Below, in pieces: positions 5,322 through 10,876 of a stretch of 10,876 bases of DNA. The stretch is taken from positions 1-10,876 of the forward strand of contig JANTGD010000087.1 of assembly GCA_024763135.1 (NCBI GenBank). The letters are read 5' to 3'. The number at the start of each line of letters is the position of its first letter. Within the stretch, counting starts at the first letter, position 1. Below the pieces are notes generated by a model, which saw nothing but the letters and a program-made list of their open reading frames with translations, was not told the origin of the DNA and searched no databases. The translations under genes and the position numbers were made by a program. This stretch comes from Thiotrichales bacterium (GTDB lineage Bacteria > Pseudomonadota > Gammaproteobacteria > UWMA-0217).

Positions 5322-8300
5322 CAGGCGCATATCCCGATAACGCACCACCCACGCACGGCTTCACCAAGGTTCTGATTGCCAATCGCGGCGCGATTGCCTG
5401 CCGGATTATCCGTACCCTGAAAAAAATGGAAATCGCATCGTTGGCCGTGTATTCAGAAGCCGATCGCCATGCCCTGCATGTACGCATGGCCGATGAGGCC
5501 GTCTGCCTGGGGCCCGCACCGGCTGCACAGAGTTATCTCGATGCCCAGCATATCCTGGCGGTGGCGCAGCAACATGGCGTCGACGCGATCCATCCTGGCT
5601 ACGGGTTTCTCAGCGAAAACGCTGCCTTTGCTGAAGCCTGCGCCGCAGCTGGCATCGTCTTCATCGGGCCAACCCCAAAACAGATGCGGGACTTCGGCCG
5701 TAAACACACGGCGCGCCAGATCGCGCGGGACAACGGAGTCCCCCTGTTGCCCGGTAGCGGATTGCTGGACGATTTACCCCATGCGCGTCGTGAAGCACTG
5801 CGCATTGGCTATCCCGTAATGCTAAAAAGTACTGCAGGCGGTGGTGGTATCGGCATGCAGTTGTGCCCCGATGAGAAAACCCTCGACGAAGCTTTTCGGA
5901 GTGTGGAACGTCTGGCGCGCAACCACTTTAATGAAGGTGGCATTTACCTGGAAAAATTCGTCGACCAGGCACGACACATTGAAGTCCAGTTGTTTGGGGA
6001 TGGTCAGGGCACTATCGTGACCCTGGGAGAACGCGATTGTTCGGTGCAACGCCGTAATCAAAAAGTCATCGAGGAATCCCCTGCTCCCGGTATCGATGCA
6101 GCGGTGCGCACACGTCTGCTGGACGCTGCGCAACGCCTGGGTATCGCGGTTGCCTATCGTTCTGCGGGCACCGTGGAGTTTGTTTTCGATCCCCGTAGCC
6201 GGGCATTCTATTTTCTCGAGGTCAATACCCGCCTGCAGGTCGAACACGGCGTCACCGAGGCGGTCACCGGGGTGGATCTGGTCGAATGGATGCTACGCGT
6301 AGCGGCAGGAGAAACCGCTTTCCTGCGTGCCTACCGGCATCAACCTCAGGGCTGGGCTGTGCAGGCACGCCTTTACGCGGAGGACCCCAACAAGCATTTT
6401 CAGCCCTGCTCCGGCCTTCTCACGCAGGTGACGTTTCCCGACACGGTCCGTGTGGACAGCTGGGTGGAAACCGGCAGCACGGTCTCCGCCTATTACGATC
6501 CCATGCTGGCCAAGCTGATTGCCACCGGTCGCGATCGCAACGCTGCACTGGCAACGCTGGAACAGGCTCTGCAAGCAACGACACTAGCGGGCATTGAAAC
6601 CAATCGAGCATGGCTCTGTGCAATCGTCGCGGACGAGACGTTTCGCGCAGCGCAGCACACGACACGCTACCTCGACCGGTTTCACTATCGCCCCGACAGC
6701 ATCGAAGTGATTGCGCCGGGCACCCAAAGCATTGTGGTCGATTATCCCGGGCGAGTCGGTTACTGGGCCGTGGGCGTTCCACCGTCCGGGCCGATGGATG
6801 ATCTGGCGTTTCGTTTGGGTAATCGCATTTTGGGTAACCCGCCCGATGCGGCTGGGCTGGAACTCACGGTGACCGGTCCTACCCTGCGCTTTCATACGCC
6901 CACAGTGATTGCGCTCACCGGTGCGCCCATGCAGGCCTCGCTCGATGGTACCGCGATTGGTTTTTGGCAGGCGGTGCGCGTGCCGGCGGGTGCGGTGCTC
7001 AAGCTGGGCCGCCTCGAAAAACAGGGTTATCGCAGCTATCTGAACATTCGCGGCGGCCTGGATGTGCCTCGGTACATGGGTAGCCGCACGACCTTTACGC
7101 TGGGGCAGTTCGGTGGGCATGTGGGGCGCGCACTACTCGCCGGTGATGTTCTTCACATCAATCCCCGGAACGAGTCGCAGCATCGGGTGACTGCACTCGC
7201 CACAGCGCTCAGACCCCGCTACACCAATCACTGGCAGTTACGCGTCCTCTACGGGCCCCATGGTGCGCCGGATTTTTTTACCTCAAACGACATTCAAACC
7301 CTGTTCTCCAGCGCCTATGAAGTGCATTACAACTCCAGCCGCACCGGCGTTCGCCTGATCGGCCCTTCACCCGAGTGGGCGCGCCAGGATGGGGGCGAGG
7401 CCGGCCTCCATCCGTCGAATATTCATGACAATGCCTATGCCATTGGTACCATCGACTTTACGGGCGATATGCCCATTATTCTGGGTCCTGACGGCCCATC
7501 GCTGGGCGGCTTCGTTTGTCCGGCAACTGTCGTCCAGGCGGATCTGTGGAAAATTGGTCAATTGCGTCCGGGAGATACAGTCCGCTTTCAATGCATTACT
7601 AACGACGATGCCGCCGCTTTGCTACAAGCTCAGGATCGCGCCATTGCCACCCTCACCACAGATTCTGCCATGGCCGTGCGCAGCGTGCAGCCGACAGTCA
7701 GCACTCAGGCAATCCTGTCCGCAACGGCGGCGCAAGCGTCTCAGGTAGCAGTCTGTTACCGCCAGGCGGGGGATCACTACCTGCTCATCGAGTATGGACC
7801 ACAGCAACTGGACCTGAGCCTGCGCTTTCGTGTCCATGCGCTGATGACCTGGCTCGAAGCGCAAGCTATCGAAGGCATCATCGACCTCACCCCTGGGATA
7901 CGGTCTTTGCAGGTGCATTACGATAGCCGGATGCTGAGCCAGTCGCGTTTACTCGATCATCTGCGTCAGGCTGAAGCAGAGCTGCCCGCCAGCGAGGACA
8001 TGTGTGTTCCCAGCCGCATTGTGCATCTGCCACTCGCCTGGGACGATCCCAGCACCCAACTCGCCATCGAAAAATATATGCAATCCGTGCGTCCGGATGC
8101 GCCCTGGTGCCCGAGCAATATCGAGTTCATACGAAGAATCAACGGGCTCGAACACATCGACGACGTAAAACGCATTGTGTATGCCGCACACTATCTGGTG
8201 CTAGGACTGGGCGATGTGTATCTTGGTGCGCCGGTTGCAACGCCATTGGATCCGCGCCATCGGCTTGTGACGACCAAATACAACCCTGCACGCACCTGGA

Positions 8301-8974
8301 CCCCGGAAAATGCGGTCGGCATCGGTGGCGCCTATCTGTGTGTGTACGGCATGGAAGGGCCCGGTGGTTATCAATTTGTGGGCCGGACCGTGCAGATGTG
8401 GAATCGCTACAGACAAACCGCCGACTTTAGCGGGGGTAAACAATGGCTGCTGCGGTTCTTCGATCAAATCCGTTTCTACCCAGTCAGCGCCGCTGAGCTG
8501 CAAGACCTTCGGGAAGGATTCCCGCATGGAGAAACGCAGCTCCAGATCGAAACAACCACCCTGAAACTCGGCGACCATCTGCGCTTTTTAGACGCGCACG
8601 AACCCTCGATTACTGCCTTCAAGCAGCGGCAACAAGCGGCATTCACAGCAGAACGCCAACGCTGGGTGGAAACCGGCCAAGCCAATTTTGAGACGCGCTT
8701 GCCAGACGATGCAGCCATGAGCGACGCCAGTTTTGAAATTCCCGAGGGTTGCATTGCCATCGCCTCCCCCGTGACAGGTAGTGTCTGGAAGCTGGCAGTG
8801 ACCCCAGGCGCGACAGTGACCGCAGGGGATCTGCTAGTGGTTGTGGAAGCCATGAAAATGGAAATCGAGATACATGCCGATGAGTCCGGGTGCATCGAAG
8901 AAATACTCTGCGCACCGGGCTCTCCGGTTTCCGCCGGGCAAAGTGTTTTGCTACTGAAACTCAATACCGCATGA
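5312..8974 (+). CDS. uca: Biotin-dependent urea/guanidine carboxylase
   Basis: This 1220-residue enzyme carboxylates guanidine or urea using ATP, bicarbonate and a swinging biotin. Domains in order are biotin carboxylase (about 17-460), a KipA/AHS2-like carboxyltransferase half (about 470-775), a KipI/AHS1-like half (about 811-1065) and a biotin carrier domain (about 1145-1217). Visible residues are ATP-grasp KSTAGGGGIGM (172-182), catalytic NTRLQVEHGVTE (305-316, with R307 and E311 equivalent to AccC R292 and E296), PLDPRHRLVTTKYNPART (978-995) in the carboxyltransferase, and EAMKME with biotinyl Lys1182. The start is TTG 5312, ten bases inside UAAP2, with GAGGTG at 5301-5306; no ATG or GTG fits before the carboxylase fold begins at residue 17. 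The neighbouring DUF1989 pair favours guanidine over urea; the specificity residue was not located. It is a stand-alone carboxylase, unlike the fungal fusion with the hydrolase. Confidence 0.95.
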   Translation: MGLTGAYPDNAPPTHGFTKVLIANRGAIACRIIRTLKKMEIASLAVYSEADRHALHVRMADEAVCLGPAPAAQSYLDAQHILAVAQQHGVDAIHPGYGFLSENAAFAEACAAAGIVFIGPTPKQMRDFGRKHTARQIARDNGVPLLPGSGLLDDLPHARREALRIGYPVMLKSTAGGGGIGMQLCPDEKTLDEAFRSVERLARNHFNEGGIYLEKFVDQARHIEVQLFGDGQGTIVTLGERDCSVQRRNQKVIEESPAPGIDAAVRTRLLDAAQRLGIAVAYRSAGTVEFVFDPRSRAFYFLEVNTRLQVEHGVTEAVTGVDLVEWMLRVAAGETAFLRAYRHQPQGWAVQARLYAEDPNKHFQPCSGLLTQVTFPDTVRVDSWVETGSTVSAYYDPMLAKLIATGRDRNAALATLEQALQATTLAGIETNRAWLCAIVADETFRAAQHTTRYLDRFHYRPDSIEVIAPGTQSIVVDYPGRVGYWAVGVPPSGPMDDLAFRLGNRILGNPPDAAGLELTVTGPTLRFHTPTVIALTGAPMQASLDGTAIGFWQAVRVPAGAVLKLGRLEKQGYRSYLNIRGGLDVPRYMGSRTTFTLGQFGGHVGRALLAGDVLHINPRNESQHRVTALATALRPRYTNHWQLRVLYGPHGAPDFFTSNDIQTLFSSAYEVHYNSSRTGVRLIGPSPEWARQDGGEAGLHPSNIHDNAYAIGTIDFTGDMPIILGPDGPSLGGFVCPATVVQADLWKIGQLRPGDTVRFQCITNDDAAALLQAQDRAIATLTTDSAMAVRSVQPTVSTQAILSATAAQASQVAVCYRQAGDHYLLIEYGPQQLDLSLRFRVHALMTWLEAQAIEGIIDLTPGIRSLQVHYDSRMLSQSRLLDHLRQAEAELPASEDMCVPSRIVHLPLAWDDPSTQLAIEKYMQSVRPDAPWCPSNIEFIRRINGLEHIDDVKRIVYAAHYLVLGLGDVYLGAPVATPLDPRHRLVTTKYNPARTWTPENAVGIGGAYLCVYGMEGPGGYQFVGRTVQMWNRYRQTADFSGGKQWLLRFFDQIRFYPVSAAELQDLREGFPHGETQLQIETTTLKLGDHLRFLDAHEPSITAFKQRQQAAFTAERQRWVETGQANFETRLPDDAAMSDASFEIPEGCIAIASPVTGSVWKLAVTPGATVTAGDLLVVVEAMKMEIEIHADESGCIEEILCAPGSPVSAGQSVLLLKLNTA

Positions 8975-8981
8975 GGCGCCT

Positions 8982-10784
8982 ATGACACATCCTCCCCTGC
9001 CCAGCCTCGATATTGCACGCCTGCATCATGCGTATCGCAGTGGCGCTTTGAGCCCTACTGAGCTTGTCGAAGCCATCTGGGCGCGGATTGCAACCCAATT
9101 GCAGCATAATGTCTGGATCCACCTGCTGAGCAAAGAGGAGCTCGCGCCCTATCTCGCAACCCTCGTAGACCACAGCCCCGATGACCTCCCCTTATTCGGG
9201 GTCCCCTTTGCGATCAAAGACAATATCGATCTTGCCGGCATTCCCACTACCGCAGCTTGTCCCGACTATGCTTACACACCGAGCGAACACGCGCCGGTAG
9301 TACAGGCTTTGCTGCAGGCCGGCGCCATTCCGCTGGGCAAAACCAATCTGGATCAGTTCGCCACTGGACTGGTGGGCACCCGCTCTCCCTATGGTCCGGC
9401 GCGTAACGCCTTCGATCCCAAGCGGATTGCAGGCGGGTCCAGCTCGGGCTCCGCGCTAGCCGTAACGCTCGGCCAGGTGAGTTTTTCCCTGGGCACGGAT
9501 ACCGCAGGTTCGGGCCGTGTACCTGCGGCCTTCGGCAACTTGATCGGGCATAAGCCCAGCCATGGACTGCTCAGCACTCGCGGTGTCGTACCCGCCTGTC
9601 GCTCCTTGGACTGTGTCTCCATTTTCGGTTTGTGCGCAGCCGATGTGCAACGCGTACTCAAGGTCACCGCAGGCTATGACGCCAAAGACCCGTACGCGCG
9701 GCCCGCACCGCGCAGTGCCTATGCATTTTCGCCCCAGCACTTTTGCTTTGGTGTCCCGGCGCCCGAACAATTGGCTTTCTTTGGAAACGCCGAGGGTTTC
9801 ACCCTATTTCAGGCCGCTGTAGCGCAGCTCACCGATCTGGGCGGGCAAGCCGTGGAAATCGATTTTACCCCTTTCTTGGAGGCCGCCCGATTGCTCTATG
9901 AAGGTCCGTGGGTGAGTGAACGCACCGTTGCGATTGAAGCCTTTCTGACCCGTCAGCCCGAATCTTTGCACCCCGTTACGCGCCAGATCATTCTAGGCGG
10001 TAGGAAACCCAGCGCAATCGACGCCTTTAAGGCGCAGTACCGACTGCAAGCATTGCGCCGCAGCTGCGCATCGGTCTGGCAATCAGTCGAGGTGGTTTTG
10101 ACACCCACCGCGCCACGCCTCTACACCCTCGATGAGATCGACGCTGAAACCGTGCAGTACAATACTAACCTCGGGTATTACACCAACTTCATGAACCTTT
10201 TAGACTTGTCTGCCACGGCGGTACCTGCTGGTTTCGACAGTCAGGGCCTGCCATTTGGGGTGACCGTGTTTGCACCGGCGGGTGCCGATGAAGCGCTGCT
10301 GGCGCTGGCCGATCGCCTGCAACGGGCTTGTGTCACCACACTGGGTGCAAGCCAGACGCCACTGCCTGAACTCTCTTCCTGGCCGCTCCCTGCGGGATGG
10401 ACGAAACTCGCAGTCTGCGGTGCACACCTGTCTGGTCTGCCCTTGAACCATCAATTGACCGAACGCGGTGGATATTTGCTGGAGAGCACGCGTACCGCGC
10501 CTTATTATCGCCTTTTTGCATTGCCTGGCGGCCCACCCCACCGGCCCGGCCTGATCCGCGATACCACTGGCAACGCCATAGAAATAGAAATCTGGGCGCT
10601 CCCGCTGGATCAGTTCGGAAGCTTTGTTGCAGGTATTCCTGCGCCGTTGGGTATCGGCACGCTGGAAACCTTATCGGGAGAACAGGTACAGGGGTTTTTA
10701 TGCGAAGCCCATGCGCTCGGGTCGGCTAAGGACATCACTGCACTCGGAAGTTGGCGACAGTACCTGCTGCACACCGATGTATGA
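8982..10784 (+). CDS. atzF: Allophanate hydrolase
   Basis: This 600-residue enzyme splits allophanate to ammonia and carbon dioxide, the last step of the pathway. The N-terminal amidase-signature domain (about 10-455) has the Ser-cisSer-Lys triad: K79 in FAIKDNIDL, S153 in GGSSSGSA and nucleophile S177 in TDTAGSGRVPA, with spacing 74 and 24 as in AtzF (K91, S165, S189). Y306 and R314, eight residues apart in YEGPWVSER, match the substrate-binding Tyr and Arg of other allophanate hydrolases. A smaller C-terminal domain (about 473-597), with YRLFALPGG and RPGLIR (509-526), is the AtzF-type domain that takes part in the second half of the reaction. The full length matches the two-domain family (about 600 residues). 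The gene starts seven bases after the carboxylase stop, with GAGG (8973-8976) overlapping that stop. Confidence 0.95.
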   Translation: MTHPPLPSLDIARLHHAYRSGALSPTELVEAIWARIATQLQHNVWIHLLSKEELAPYLATLVDHSPDDLPLFGVPFAIKDNIDLAGIPTTAACPDYAYTPSEHAPVVQALLQAGAIPLGKTNLDQFATGLVGTRSPYGPARNAFDPKRIAGGSSSGSALAVTLGQVSFSLGTDTAGSGRVPAAFGNLIGHKPSHGLLSTRGVVPACRSLDCVSIFGLCAADVQRVLKVTAGYDAKDPYARPAPRSAYAFSPQHFCFGVPAPEQLAFFGNAEGFTLFQAAVAQLTDLGGQAVEIDFTPFLEAARLLYEGPWVSERTVAIEAFLTRQPESLHPVTRQIILGGRKPSAIDAFKAQYRLQALRRSCASVWQSVEVVLTPTAPRLYTLDEIDAETVQYNTNLGYYTNFMNLLDLSATAVPAGFDSQGLPFGVTVFAPAGADEALLALADRLQRACVTTLGASQTPLPELSSWPLPAGWTKLAVCGAHLSGLPLNHQLTERGGYLLESTRTAPYYRLFALPGGPPHRPGLIRDTTGNAIEIEIWALPLDQFGSFVAGIPAPLGIGTLETLSGEQVQGFLCEAHALGSAKDITALGSWRQYLLHTDV

Positions 10785-10876
10785 TCCTAAAAACCTCAGT
10801 TGTATCACAAAAGTCCACGCAAGCTCTTGGTGCACCTGGCAAATCAGAAAAACCTCTCATCACCAATAAGGTGACC
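10785..10876. other. Downstream intergenic end without a clear terminator
   Basis: These 92 bases follow the hydrolase stop. I see no reading frame that is more than chance and no GC-rich stem followed by a T run. TTGGTG (10827-10832) can pair with CACCAA (10861-10866), and GGTGCACC (10829-10836) is an 8-bp palindrome, but neither has terminator features. The operon may therefore continue past the window; TAAGG at 10867-10871 could be a ribosome-binding site of a following gene, which cannot be judged here. Confidence 0.4.

Noticed and set aside
10624..10869. 81-codon + strand frame reaching past the hydrolase stop
   Set aside because: Most of it lies inside the hydrolase gene in another frame, it has no ribosome-binding site, and the protein is unrecognisable.

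Overview
The window carries one complete eight-gene operon on the + strand (524-10784) preceded by about 520 bases of non-coding DNA. The gene content is a carboxylase/hydrolase pathway for a small nitrogen compound, together with its own uptake system. In order, the genes are an NMT1/SsuA-type periplasmic binding protein, a membrane permease, an ABC ATPase, a NikR-like ribbon-helix-helix regulator, two paralogous DUF1989 proteins (urea amidolyase-associated proteins 1 and 2), a biotin-dependent urea/guanidine carboxylase of 1220 residues, and an allophanate hydrolase of 600 residues. Older annotation would call this a urea carboxylase/allophanate hydrolase (urea amidolyase) operon. The DUF1989 pair is now known in other bacteria as a carboxyguanidine deiminase. 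The more likely route is therefore guanidine -> carboxyguanidine -> allophanate -> 2 NH3 + 2 CO2, with guanidine imported by the ABC transporter. The substrate assignment is inference. The enzyme families are clear from motifs.

Upstream region (1-523): a short terminator-like hairpin at 47-75 probably closes a preceding transcription unit. It is followed by two inverted copies of a REP-like palindromic element (76-161). The rest looks like a nitrogen-controlled promoter: an NtrC-type site (335-351), an IHF-like site (418-430), a perfect 18-bp AT-rich palindrome (438-455) and a good sigma-54 -24/-12 promoter (460-476). This implies a short 5' leader of about 37 bases and leaves no room for a guanidine riboswitch. 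Regulation therefore appears to act through general nitrogen limitation, perhaps modified by the NikR-like protein encoded in the operon.

The genes are tightly packed, with gaps of 7-21 bases or overlaps of 1-10 bases, and several start codons lie inside or at the stop of the previous gene. This indicates co-transcription and translational coupling. The most unusual protein is the NikR-like regulator: it aligns without gaps to the nickel-binding region of E. coli NikR but has replaced all four nickel ligands, so it probably senses something else.

The organism is a Gram-negative proteobacterium, probably a gammaproteobacterium. The evidence is the sigma-54/NtrC/IHF promoter layout, the Sec signal peptide of the binding protein, the REP-like elements and moderate GC content. 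No finer assignment is supported by the sequence. The last 92 bases hold no recognisable gene or strong terminator.
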